This document shows, in pieces, positions 55,878-64,000 of a DNA stretch of 64,000 nt. The DNA lies in assembly GCA_030674185.1 (NCBI GenBank), contig JAPXFY010000031.1, forward strand, positions 1,033,479 to 1,097,478. The letters are read 5' to 3'. Origin of the DNA: Monoplex corrugatus (Eukaryota; Mollusca; Gastropoda; Littorinimorpha; Ranellidae). Under the pieces are notes generated by a model that saw only the letters and a list, made by a program, of their open reading frames with translations, had not been told where the DNA came from and searched no databases. How positions within the stretch are numbered: position 1 is the stretch's first letter; each line of letters opens with the position of its first letter. A program made the translations under genes and the position numbers.

Positions 55878-56009
55878 CAGAATCACCACAGCTCAGAGAC
55901 AGCCGAAACTGGCTTCAAAGAAATCCAGAAGATGAGACTCATGACAGCTGGACTGGATGAAGAAAATGCTTACAGAGAACGGTTTCCCTTTGTAGCTGGT
56001 GGCCACTGA
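55878..56009 (+). other. Exon-like fragment, unidentified
   Basis: 44 codons to a stop reading SSETAETGFKEIQKMRLMTA then GLDEENAYRERFPFVAGGH. The text is protein-like and follows a TTTTTTTTCAGCAACAAAGACACTTACAG region that could hold a splice acceptor. Too short to identify; could be chance. Confidence 0.2.
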
Positions 56010-56611
56010 TTTCAAAGTTGTGAGTTACGTTTTATTTTTGTCTGACTTTCACAGAAAAAAAGCATTTATGTAGGGTTTGTACATATTATTGTCTTTATCC
56101 ATAATATACCAAATTCCCTTCTTCAATTGGCCAGTTATTTCACCAAATCTTTCCATTTAAACATCAAATATTCTTCTTTTTTTTTTTGCTAACAGGTAGA
56201 ATATAATATCTTGCAGCTGACAAAATCTTATAACATTTTAACTATAAATGATTGAGTTACAAAAATAAACAATAATTCACCTTTTCCCCCATCCCACTGT
56301 TTGGTGATATCCCTGTAAAACATGTCTGTAGTTTGCTGTTCAAATCCACCTTCTCTGTGTATTGATGATGAATTCTCCATGACGTCCAGTACTTATCTAA
56401 ATGTTTTATATGCCCAAACTAAACTTGTGGTCAGATAACTTTGTCCTGTCTCATTGTCCTTGTGGGGACACTGGCACTAACAACAGACACGTTCTCTAGT
56501 CCAATACCAGAGCCAGCTTCTGTCTGCTGCAAGCTCCAAGAACCTTTCCTTTCACTGGTCATATATGAAGTCCTAGAACAGGTGTGGTCATTGAGGGATG
56601 GGGAGACGGAT
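56010..56611. other. No gene seen
   Basis: AT-rich unique sequence. Confidence 0.5.
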
Positions 56612-57103
56612 GGATCTAGTTGTAGACAGGATTCTTCATGGATCTAACAATAGACAGGATTTTTCATGGATCTAGTTGTAGACAGGATTCTTCATGGATC
56701 TAACAATAGACAGGATTTTTCATGGATCTAGTTGTAGACAGGATTCTTCATGGATCTAACAATAGACAGGATTTTTCATGGATCTAGTTGTAGACAGGAT
56801 TCTTCATGGATCTAACAATAGACAGGATTTTTCATGGATCTAGTTGTAGACAGGATTCTTCATGGATCTAACAATAGACAGGATTTTTCATGGATCTAGT
56901 TGTAGACAGGATTCTTCATGGATCTAACAATAGACAGGATTCTTCATGGATCTAACAATAGACAGGATTTTTCATGGATCTAACAATAGATAGGATTCTT
57001 CATGGACCTAACAATAGACAGGATCCTTCATGGATGCAGCAGTAGACAGGATCATTCATGGATGTGGCAGTAGACAGGATCGTTTATGGATCTAACAATA
57101 GAC
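56612..57103. repeat. 28-bp minisatellite with 56-bp dimer structure
   Basis: Two related 28-bp units alternate: GATCTAGTTGTAGACAGGAT + TCTTCATG and GATCTAACAATAGACAGGAT + TTTTCATG. The strict alternation runs for about six dimers, then only the second type and decayed forms (GATGCAGCAGTAGACAGG) remain. Confidence 0.95.
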
Positions 57104-57164
57104 ATAATCATCCACTACTGTACATAAGTGAGGCATGCTGAGGTTAGTCCATTCTTTAATAATA

Positions 57165-57281
57165 ATAATAATTACAATATATATATAGCGCAAAATCTTG
57201 ATAAAATCAAATCTAAGCGCTGAAACACACACACACGCATGCACGCACACACACGCACGCACGCACGCACACACACGCACC

Positions 57282-57361
<80 letters not shown>

Positions 57362-57880
57362 GCTATAAATGGGGAGAAAGAATAAAAACAATGGAAAATT
57401 ATAGAGAGCATATTATATACAATTATATATTGCAATGTGATTCCCCTCCGAGTGGAGACAGGCTGCAGAGGGGATTGAGTGAGGTCAGGATTTTATGCAG
57501 AGGAGAAAAGGTGAGTTTTGAGAGCGGACTTGAAGGAGACAAAAGTAGGTTGCTGACGGACTGAGAGAGGAAGTTTGTTCCAGGAGAGCGGACCAGAAAC
57601 AGAGAAGGCTCGTGGACTATAGGTTAGTGCATGGAAAGCGAAAAGTCAGAGGATCGGAGGCAGAGCGGAGGGTACGTGAGGGAACATAGATCTCAAGTAG
57701 GCTTGACAGGCAATCGGGGGCTGCGTTATTGAGGCTTTTGTAGCACATGGTGTCTAGTTTGTACTGTATGCGCCTTGATACAGGGAGCCAGTGAAGTTGT
57801 GCCAGGAGAGGAGAAATGTGATCAGCTTTTATCTTTTTGAGTACAAGGCGTGCAGCATTGTTTTGAATGCGCTGTAGGAT
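57165..57880 (-). mobile_element. LINE E second copy, 3' end only
   Basis: About 0.7 kb nearly identical to 53.1-53.85 kb: hairpin, (CA)n tract, GGCTATAAATGGGGAGAAAG, then the ORF tail (YVPSRTLRSASDPLTFRFP, LQRIQNNAARLVL). Has a ~10-bp deletion near 57,623 relative to the first copy. The 5' edge is abrupt at about 57,880. Confidence 0.9.
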
Positions 57881-57886
57881 GTGAGT

Positions 57887-58054
57887 CAGAGACACAGCTG
57901 TTCTTCCATCCGCCTCGTGTACACCACCTTGCAGCGTTTCCAGATGGATGGTCTTGGTTTGTGTGTCCGTGTGGATAATGTGGCCAAACTGATCAAGATT
58001 GCACAAGTTCATTTTTGGTCAGAAAGAGATCTTGTGAATACAAAAATTCTTTGA
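57887..58054 (+). other. Exon-like fragment, unidentified
   Basis: 56 open codons to a stop, including RLVYTTLQRFQMDGLGLCVR and VDNVAKLIKIAQVHFWSERD. The wording looks like a real coding exon, and no transposon motif is present. It begins at the truncated edge of a LINE copy. It may be a stranded exon or a retro-copied fragment. I do not recognise the family. Confidence 0.3.
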
Positions 58055-58190
58055 TTCGTGGAAAATAATGTGTAGTCGACGTACGCCCAGTAGACGCAAG
58101 GTTTTCATTCCCTGAATGGTTGTATCAATTTAATGTAATGTAAATCTTCTGTGGGTTCATAAAGAGCTGACAACTTGTTTTGCAGGCACT
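58055..58190. other. No gene seen
   Basis: Short unique segment. Confidence 0.5.
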
Positions 58191-58334
58191 TAGAAGAGAA
58201 AATAGAGCAATTCATGACAACTCCTGAGGGCACACAGCACAGGAAATAGTGCAAGTCATAAAAAAGATACTGCATACACACAACACAGGAAATAGTGCAA
58301 TGCATGAAAACGTTTGGAGGCACACGGCACAGGA
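58191..58334. repeat. Degenerate units of the 44-bp minisatellite
   Basis: GGCACACAGCACAGGAAATA, ACACACAACACAGGAAATAG and GAGGCACACGGCACAGGAA are diverged forms of the array unit at 62.66-63.53 kb. They directly border the 3' end of LINE D1. Confidence 0.75.
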
Positions 58335-58503
58335 AGGTAGAAAGAAACTCTAGGGAGAGCTAGACAACAGAAGGTCTTCAGAGAAGTAACCCCCTTTAGA
58401 CAAGTGTTTCGGCCCTGAATTCCTTACACTCTCGGGGGGCCGGGCCACATCCAGGTCATGACTCCTGGATGCCCTTCTGCTGTTGTCTATTTTTTTTTTT
58501 TTT

Positions 58504-58581
58504 CCCACGCCGGGGATCGAACCTGGGCGATTCTGCGCTTCAGAACTGCGGTACGCGGTTTTACCAATGTGCTAACGGGGC
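58504..58581 (-). ncRNA. tRNA-like segment in LINE D1 3' region
   Basis: Minus strand: GTTAGCACATTGGTA (A-box-like), then a GTTCT/AGAAT stem with a 7-base loop, then CCCAGGTTCGATCCCCGG (B box and T-arm, one mismatch). The acceptor ends GCCCC... and ...GTGGGA pair only partly. A T/A run follows. It is not a functional tRNA gene; a SINE-like or captured tRNA module is likely. Confidence 0.6.
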
Positions 58582-58601
58582 ACACATCATCTGTAGGGAA
58601 T

Positions 58602-59933
58602 TTAATCCTTATGAAGTTCACTTTTTTGGTTCCTCCTTGCCCAGATCCAGCTTGAGCTCCTTTCTGCTGCCTCTGCCATCGCTTTAAGGGCTCTAGTCCT
58701 CTTCTTCCCAGAAATGGCGAGTTGTTTCATGAGATCATAAGCGGAGGTGCCCACAAACCCTCTTGCCCCGACCTCTATGGCGAAGATTTTGACCCGCAGA
58801 CCTGCTTTCTTCAGGGTGCTGGCAAGACCGGCGTATTTTTCGGTCTTGTAGATATGTGCTTCTTCCATTCTGCTTTCGTATGGCACAGTGAGTTCTATCA
58901 GAATCACTTGTTTCGAGGAGTCAGAGTGGAGAGCGATGTCTGGTCTCATGCCTGTCTTGCTGATGACATCTGGGTAATTTCTCCACTCTGGGAGGTCTGC
59001 TGTACACTCCCAGTCGACTGCTCCATCCAGAAGACCCTTTGGCAATGTGCTGGTTGTCATAGCCCTTTCGGGCCAGACCTGTTTCCCTCCTGCTTTGTAG
59101 AACGTTGTCATAGCAATTGGTGCGTTTGGGGTCATGGTTTTTTCGCTAACCACATCTGTGATCACTTTCAGAACTTGGTTGTGCCTCCATGTATACCTTC
59201 CTTGGGCTAGCGCTACTTTGCAAGAGCTTAGGACATGTTCCACTGTTTGTTTCTTCTGACAGAGCGGACATGCTGGGTCGTCTGCTTTCCCCCATTTCAC
59301 TAAGTTTGCATTCGAGGGGAGCAGGTCATATACAGATCTGAGGAGGAAGCTTATCCTTAGAGGAGCCATGTGCCACATATCGTTCCAGCTGAGACTTCTT
59401 TGGAGTGCACTGTCCCATGTTGTCCATTGCCCCTGTTGACCTTGCTGGACTGCCTTCTGCACTCTTTTGACATCTTCTTCTTCCTTCAACTCCTGTATGA
59501 TCATGTCTCTTTTTTCCTTCCCTTTGGCTTTGGACCACCACTGCATTTTTGTTGCTCCCAGTCCCTGTCTGTTGGTTTGCGTGTGTCCAATTATTTCTTT
59601 GATGCTGAGGTTTCTCTTGGCATTGTTTACAGCCTCTTGGACTTTCCACTTTCTGCCAGTTCTCAGCTTTGGATGAACTGCTCTCACGATATTGTCCTCC
59701 GATTCCTCCAGCATGCTCAACAGTCTTGCTTTTCCAACTTTGTATTCCTCCACTATGGATTTCAGAGGTAGCTTCAGCATTGCTTGATGACAGTAGAATG
59801 CAACATCAGTGAGACCAGGTGGGACACCGAGCCATTTTCTTGTGTATTTGTTGATTTTGGCTTCCATTGCTTCGACTGTGCTGGTGCAAATGTCATAGAT
59901 TAGCAGTGGCCACAGCAGCTTTGGTATCAGCAT
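58602..59933 (-). CDS. LINE D1 CCHC knuckle and restriction-like endonuclease
   Basis: 443 codons in the RT frame. A CPLCQKKQTVEHVLSSC knuckle (C-x2-C-x7-H-x4-C, residues 222-238) is followed by the nuclease core MRPDIALHS (Pro331-Asp332) and VILIELTVPYE (Glu347), the PD...E arrangement of restriction-like endonucleases. This part cuts the target and primes copying. The C-terminal ~95 residues also survive in copy D2. Confidence 0.87.
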   Translation of the reverse strand: MLIPKLLWPLLIYDICTSTVEAMEAKINKYTRKWLGVPPGLTDVAFYCHQAMLKLPLKSIVEEYKVGKARLLSMLEESEDNIVRAVHPKLRTGRKWKVQEAVNNAKRNLSIKEIIGHTQTNRQGLGATKMQWWSKAKGKEKRDMIIQELKEEEDVKRVQKAVQQGQQGQWTTWDSALQRSLSWNDMWHMAPLRISFLLRSVYDLLPSNANLVKWGKADDPACPLCQKKQTVEHVLSSCKVALAQGRYTWRHNQVLKVITDVVSEKTMTPNAPIAMTTFYKAGGKQVWPERAMTTSTLPKGLLDGAVDWECTADLPEWRNYPDVISKTGMRPDIALHSDSSKQVILIELTVPYESRMEEAHIYKTEKYAGLASTLKKAGLRVKIFAIEVGARGFVGTSAYDLMKQLAISGKKRTRALKAMAEAAERSSSWIWARRNQKSELHKD

Positions 59934-59972
59934 GAACTGTAGACACCAGACTTTGTATTTGCCTGGCAGTCC

Positions 59973-61151
59973 TCAGTTATCTATTTTCTTCAGGCCTTCT
60001 TCTGCTGTTTGCTTGGTTTCACATCCCCTTTGTGTGTCTTTCAGGGAGTCATCATACCATCTTCCGAGACTTTTTACTGGCTCTTCTGTGACAGTGGGGA
60101 TGGCTTGGTTGGCTACCATGAATTTGACTGAATCTGCCACTTTTCCTTTTCGCAGTGAGAGACTTCGGGATTTCTTAGGTTTGAACCTCATTCTTGAAGA
60201 GGCCACCAGCTCATCCAGCTGCTTTAAGATTTGGTGTGTCTCTTCCTCATCCGTGGACAAGACTGTTGTGTCATCCATGAAAGCTTTCAGAGGAGGCATC
60301 TGGTATCCATCTCCCAGCTTCACTGGACCTGAACTCTTCATTGCAGCTTTCAAGATGACTTCCATTGCCAACACGAACAGTATGGGAGAGATTGCACAGC
60401 CCATTGCAATGCCCACCTCTAGGTCTATCCAGTCCGTGGTGTATTCTTTGGTAGAGAACCGCATTGAGAACCCTTGGAAATACTTCCTCATCATTGTTCG
60501 GATGTTTTCTGGGATGTGATACATTTCAAGAGCCAGCTGGATCATATCGTGTGGAACTGATCCATATGCATTCGCCAGATCAAGCCAAACTACGTCAATG
60601 TCCCTCTTCTCTGTTCTTGCTTTTTGGATGGCATCCCAAATCAACGTGGCATGTTCCAAGCATCCAGGCATTCCTGGTATGCCTCCCTTTTGGACTGACA
60701 TATCCAGATACTTGTTTTCAGTCAGGTATTTTGTCAATCTTGCTGCCATAACAGAGAAGAAGATTTTCCCCTCGACGTTCAGAAGTGATATTGGCCTGAA
60801 CTGATTGATGCTGCTGGAGTTCTGCTCCTTCGGAATGTACACTCCTTCAGCTCTCATCCATTGGTCGCTGATCTTCTGGTTCCTCCATGCTGATCGAATC
60901 ATCTTGTGGAGCCACTCGAGCACTTTTGGGCATTTCTTGTAGAGCAGGTATGGTATTCCGTTTGGTCCAGGTGCTGACTTGGCTCTGGCTTTCTTTACTA
61001 CGTTCTTCACTTCATCCAGTGTTGGTGGTTTGTTATTGAATTTTCCTTCTGGCGCTGCAGGCCAAACCAGATTTTGGATTTCAAGTGGTGCCTCGCGCTG
61101 AGAATCGGAATATGTTTCCCTGAGATGCTGCTCTAGGGTTTCCTTGCCCAC
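59973..61151 (-). CDS. LINE D1 reverse transcriptase
   Basis: 392 codons. KKARAKSAPGPNGIPYLLYK, FRPISLLNVEGKIFFSVMA, KGGIPGMPGCLEH, VVWLDLANAYGSVPHDMI (catalytic Asp191), GIAMGCAISPILFVLAME, then FMDDTTVLS with Asp293/294 and KSLGRWY. The IPG and MDD wording is usual for R2/NeSL/R4-group enzymes, unlike the FADD/YADD of the other LINEs here. Ends at a stop after KKIDN; the next part is in the same frame. Confidence 0.88.
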   Translation of the reverse strand: MGKETLEQHLRETYSDSQREAPLEIQNLVWPAAPEGKFNNKPPTLDEVKNVVKKARAKSAPGPNGIPYLLYKKCPKVLEWLHKMIRSAWRNQKISDQWMRAEGVYIPKEQNSSSINQFRPISLLNVEGKIFFSVMAARLTKYLTENKYLDMSVQKGGIPGMPGCLEHATLIWDAIQKARTEKRDIDVVWLDLANAYGSVPHDMIQLALEMYHIPENIRTMMRKYFQGFSMRFSTKEYTTDWIDLEVGIAMGCAISPILFVLAMEVILKAAMKSSGPVKLGDGYQMPPLKAFMDDTTVLSTDEEETHQILKQLDELVASSRMRFKPKKSRSLSLRKGKVADSVKFMVANQAIPTVTEEPVKSLGRWYDDSLKDTQRGCETKQTAEEGLKKIDN

Positions 61152-61849
61152 TGTGAGAGTCCCTGATTTGGGTTGTTCAAACAGCTTTCTTGCAAAGTCA
61201 AAGGGATCTTTGAAGAAACGATCTTGAGTCTTCTTCTTTTGCTCTTTCTTCGCCTTGCTGATTCCACTTTGCTGAGAGCATTGTGTTTGGCCTTCAGATC
61301 TTTCCAGAGTTCCAGGAGCCCTTGCTTCTCGAATTCTGAGGCAGTTTTCATTCGCTTTTTAAGCTTCCTTTTCTCCCTCCGGATGCTCTCCATCTGTTGC
61401 TGTCTTCTGGATTTCTGGGGAGGCGTTTTTGTCTTTGGCTGCTTCACTCCATAAGTGTCCCTGCAGATAGAGTATATGATGTCTCCGTATGTGTCAAGTT
61501 TGTGTTCCAGCGTACTGTTCCCTATTAGCGCATTCAGCTTAAGGACAAGTTCCTCATCTAATTTCTCCCATTGTTCTTTTGCACCGGCAGGCGGCAAATT
61601 GAGTTTTCCACGTTTGGCGTTGAGAGCTTGTGCAAAATCCGCATCAGAACCGTCAGCGTGGATGTCCTTGGCACTATGGTTTAATTCCTGGCCTTGGTCA
61701 TCCAACGTCTCACCTGCTATCGCAGTGCGCTGCTGCTGGTTCGTATGTGTCTTCAAACAGCCCATTTTTGTCCTGTGGATCTTCATGCCGCGTTTGGTGG
61801 TGAATCTCCTTCCACACGCACACGGAAATTCCAACTGGTCATTAATCAT
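61133..61849 (-). CDS. LINE D1 N-terminal zinc-finger region
   Basis: Starts at MINDQ, then PCACGRRFTTKRGMKIHRTK + MGC: a C-x-C-x12-H-x5-C finger (residues 10-31) of the kind that recognises target DNA in R2/R4-group proteins. A basic stretch (RREKRKLKKRM, ESARRRKSKRRRLK) follows at about 155-215. The frame is open without Met upstream to about 61,960. It passes to the RT frame near 61,140 by a single shift. Confidence 0.82.
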   Translation of the reverse strand: MINDQLEFPCACGRRFTTKRGMKIHRTKMGCLKTHTNQQQRTAIAGETLDDQGQELNHSAKDIHADGSDADFAQALNAKRGKLNLPPAGAKEQWEKLDEELVLKLNALIGNSTLEHKLDTYGDIIYSICRDTYGVKQPKTKTPPQKSRRQQQMESIRREKRKLKKRMKTASEFEKQGLLELWKDLKAKHNALSKVESARRRKSKRRRLKIVSSKIPLTLQESCLNNPNQGLSQWARKP

Positions 61850-62083
61850 GGTCCGTTGTGCGTTTCCAGTCGTGATGGAGTCAGTGCCGATGGATTCATC
61901 ATTCTCTCCCCCTTTCGGTGAATCCTGGGAGCATCTTTCATTTGGAAAACTCGTGGCATGTTATCAAAGGCAAGGTGGGAAGCCAACCCACAAAGCCCGC
62001 AGATCTAGTCTTTCCCAGTGTCCTTCGGTCTTTCCCGAATGTCCTCCGAACTATTCCCGGAAGTCAATGGACTGACCATGTGC

Positions 62084-62655
62084 ACGTAGAAAGAAACTCT
62101 AGGGAGAGCTAGACAACAGAAGGTCTTCAGAGAAGTAACCCCCTTTAGACAAGTGTTTCGGCCCTGAATTCCTTACACTCTCGGGGGGCCGGGCCACATC
62201 CAGGTCATGACTCCTGGATGCCCTTCTGCTGTTGTCTATTTTTTTTTTCCCACGCCGGGGATCGAACCTGGGCGATTCTGCGCTTCAGAACTGCGGTACG
62301 CGGTTTTACCAATGTGCTAACGGGGCACACATCATCTGTAGGGAATTTAATCCTTATGAAGTTCACTTTTTTGGTTCCTCCTTGCCCAGATCCAGCTTGA
62401 GCTCCTTTCTGCTGCCTCTGCCATCGCTTTAAGGGCTCTAGTCCTCTTCTTCCCAGAAATGGCGAGTTGTTTCATGAGATCATAAGCGGAGGTGCCCACA
62501 AACCCTCTTGCCCCGACCTCTATGGCGAAGATTTTGACCCGCAGACCTGCTTTCTTCAGGGTGCTGGCAAGACCGGCGTATTTTTCGGTCTTGTAGATAT
62601 GTGCTTCTTCCATTCTGCTTTCGTATGGCACAGTGAGTTCTATCAGAATCACTTG
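62084..62655 (-). mobile_element. LINE D2, 5'-truncated copy
   Basis: Essentially identical to 58,335-58,912, from the 3' terminus to within the nuclease domain (VILIELTVPYE). The main difference is a shorter T run (62,240). Same orientation as D1 and directly upstream of it. The break at 62,655 joins the 44-bp array. The near identity implies a recent event. Confidence 0.92.
62252..62329 (-). ncRNA. tRNA-like segment in LINE D2 3' region
   Basis: Same A-box-like, stem-loop and GGTTCGATCCCC B-box sequence as in D1, with no visible difference. Confidence 0.6.
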
Positions 62656-63532
62656 TTATATAGTGTACAAAAGCTTCTGAAGGCACACAACACAGGAAAT
62701 AATATAGTGTACAACAGCTTCTGAAGGCACACAACACAGGAAATAATATAGTGTACAAAAGCTTCTGAAGGCACACAACACAGGAAATAATATAGTGTAC
62801 AACAGCTTCTGAAGGCACACAACACAGGAAATAATATAGTGTACAACAGCTTCTGAAGGCACACGGCACAGGAAATAATATAGTGTACAAGAGCTTCTGA
62901 AGGCACACGGCACAGGAAATAATATAGTGTACAACAGCTTCTGAAGGCACACAACACAGGAAATAATATACGTGTAGTGTACAAGAGCTTCTGAAGGCAC
63001 ACAACACAGGAAATAATATAGTGTACAAGAGCTTCTGAAGGTACACAACACAGGAAATAATATAGTGTACAGCAGCTTCTGAAGGCACACAACACAGGAA
63101 ATAATATAGTGTACAACAGCTTCTGAAGGCACACAACACAGGAAATAATATAGTGTACAAGAGCTTCTGAAGGCACACAACACAGGAAATAATATAGTGT
63201 ACAAGAGCTTCTGAAGGCACACAACACAGGAAATAATATAGTGTACAACAGCTTCTGAAGGCACACAAACAGGAAATAATATAGTGTACAACAGCTTCTG
63301 AAGGCACACAACACAGGAAGTAATATAGTGTACAAGAGCTTCTGAAGGCACACAACACAGGAAATAATATAGTGTACAACAGCTTTTGAAGGCACACAAC
63401 ACAGGAAATAATATAGTGTACAACAGCTTCTGAAGGCACACAACACAGGAAATAATATAGTGTACAACAGCTACTGAAGGCACACAACACAGGAAATAAT
63501 ATAGTGTACAACAGCTTCTGAAGGCACACACA
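62656..63532. repeat. 44-bp minisatellite
   Basis: About 20 units of GAAGGCACACAACACAGGAA + ATAATATAGTGTACAACAGC + TTCT. Variants are GTACAAGAG/GTACAACAG and CACGGCAC/CACAACAC, plus one unit with an ACGTG insertion near 62,970. All three minus-strand frames stay open through it, giving false 270-350-codon proteins. Confidence 0.96.
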
Positions 63533-64000
63533 AAATGATAAAATTCACGAGAACGTCTGAAGGCACAAAGTGACACAGACACACATAGGGCACGATTCGA
63601 TTTCAGTGTTGTCCCCTCCTTTTTGATTTCTATATGGTTGATTCATAGTTATCCTGTTGACGGAGTGTAACACATGGTGCATGTACACACTTCTGTTAAA
63701 TGTGTGTGCCGACTGAAGCACACGTGATATCATCTTTTGCTGTATATTGCTGCATGTATATGTGTGTGTGTGTGTAGGTGTATACACGTACTCATACATT
63801 TCAGATAAATGTTTGCCTTTGGAAACTTGTTTATGAGTATTACGGCAAGATAATTGTCGATGGTTGAATGGTGAGCGTGTACAAGACATTCTACAATCGC
63901 ATGCTTGTATGGACAAAGTACACTGCTTGCGCATGGCTATTACCTTGCAAAAATCACGTTATTTGATGTTGTTTCACGAATATTCAGTTGTGAATAACTC
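63533..64000. other. No gene seen
   Basis: Unique sequence with one short GT run (63,758-63,775). Confidence 0.5.

Larger units (their letters stand above)
58335..62083 (-). mobile_element. LINE D1, R2/R4-type element with restriction-like endonuclease
   Basis: About 3.75 kb on the minus strand: N-terminal zinc finger, RT, C-terminal CCHC knuckle and PD-(D/E)xK nuclease, then a ~260-bp 3' region with a tRNA-like segment, ending AGTTTCTTTCTAC. Only one frame change (near 61,140) and one in-frame stop region (59,934-59,972) interrupt the protein. Elements of this group use a restriction-like nuclease, often at fixed genomic targets. The 3' end abuts minisatellite units; the 5' end abuts the 3' end of a second copy. 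Confidence 0.88.

Noticed and set aside
58504..58581. Functional tRNA gene inside LINE D
   Set aside because: Acceptor arm pairs only in part, an extra segment separates the D arm and anticodon-like stem, and it is duplicated with the LINE.
62480..63582. Leucine/cysteine-rich proteins of 270-350 residues on the minus strand
   Set aside because: All three frames are open because the 44-bp unit has no stop in any frame; one of them runs into LINE D2 sequence by chance.

Overview
The window looks like nuclear DNA from a mollusc, most likely a gastropod. There are no operons, no Shine-Dalgarno spacing and no compact gene order. It has one long receptor gene of the mollusc-expanded GRL101-like type (LDL-receptor class A repeats, a C-type lectin-like domain, leucine-rich repeats and seven membrane helices). 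The rest is non-LTR retrotransposons of several lineages, a dozen or so unrelated minisatellites, and many (GT)n, (GA)n, (ATCT)n and (ATG)n microsatellites. The species cannot be named from the sequence alone.

Layout. 1-3.0 kb: reverse-transcriptase (RT) remnant, GT tracts, a fold-back element, simple repeats and a CR1/L2-like LINE end. 3.0-7.1 kb: a long, frameshifted RTE-like LINE (A) on the minus strand. 7.3-9.8 kb: microsatellites and an apparently inverted LINE relic. 9.8-10.35 kb: decayed C2H2 zinc-finger exon, running directly into a ~9.5-kb array (10.33-19.85 kb) of 46/41-bp units. 20.2-25 kb: more minisatellites (42, 65 and 60 bp). 25.3-30.4 kb: a tRNA-derived SINE, an RT relic and a nearly complete RTE/BovB-like LINE (B). 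30.5-33.1 kb: a 38-bp minisatellite split by a ~2.2-kb insertion that carries a TATA-like box and a poly(A) signal. 33.9-34.2 kb: near-perfect fold-back element. 34.7-43.8 kb: 47-, 45-, 32- and 25-bp arrays and a decayed plus-strand relative of LINE D. 43.8-45.3 kb: LINE relics. 45.5-49.5 kb: the receptor gene. 49.5-58 kb: 75-bp array, a two-copy RTE-like LINE (C), a long CR1/L2-like LINE (E), two exon-like fragments, a 28/56-bp array and a second E copy. 58.2-63.5 kb: an R2/R4-type LINE (D1) with restriction-like endonuclease, head-to-tail with a truncated copy (D2), inside a 44-bp minisatellite.

The only convincing cellular protein gene is the receptor, and even that is split by a one-base shift in an A run. 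The LINEs encode their own endonuclease and RT; all show frameshifts or stops, and D1 and B are the least damaged. The most unusual points are the zinc-finger-derived megasatellite, the tRNA-like segment carried in the 3' region of the D family, and its placement next to tandem arrays. Coordinates of repeats and LINE edges are read by eye and may be off by some tens of bases.
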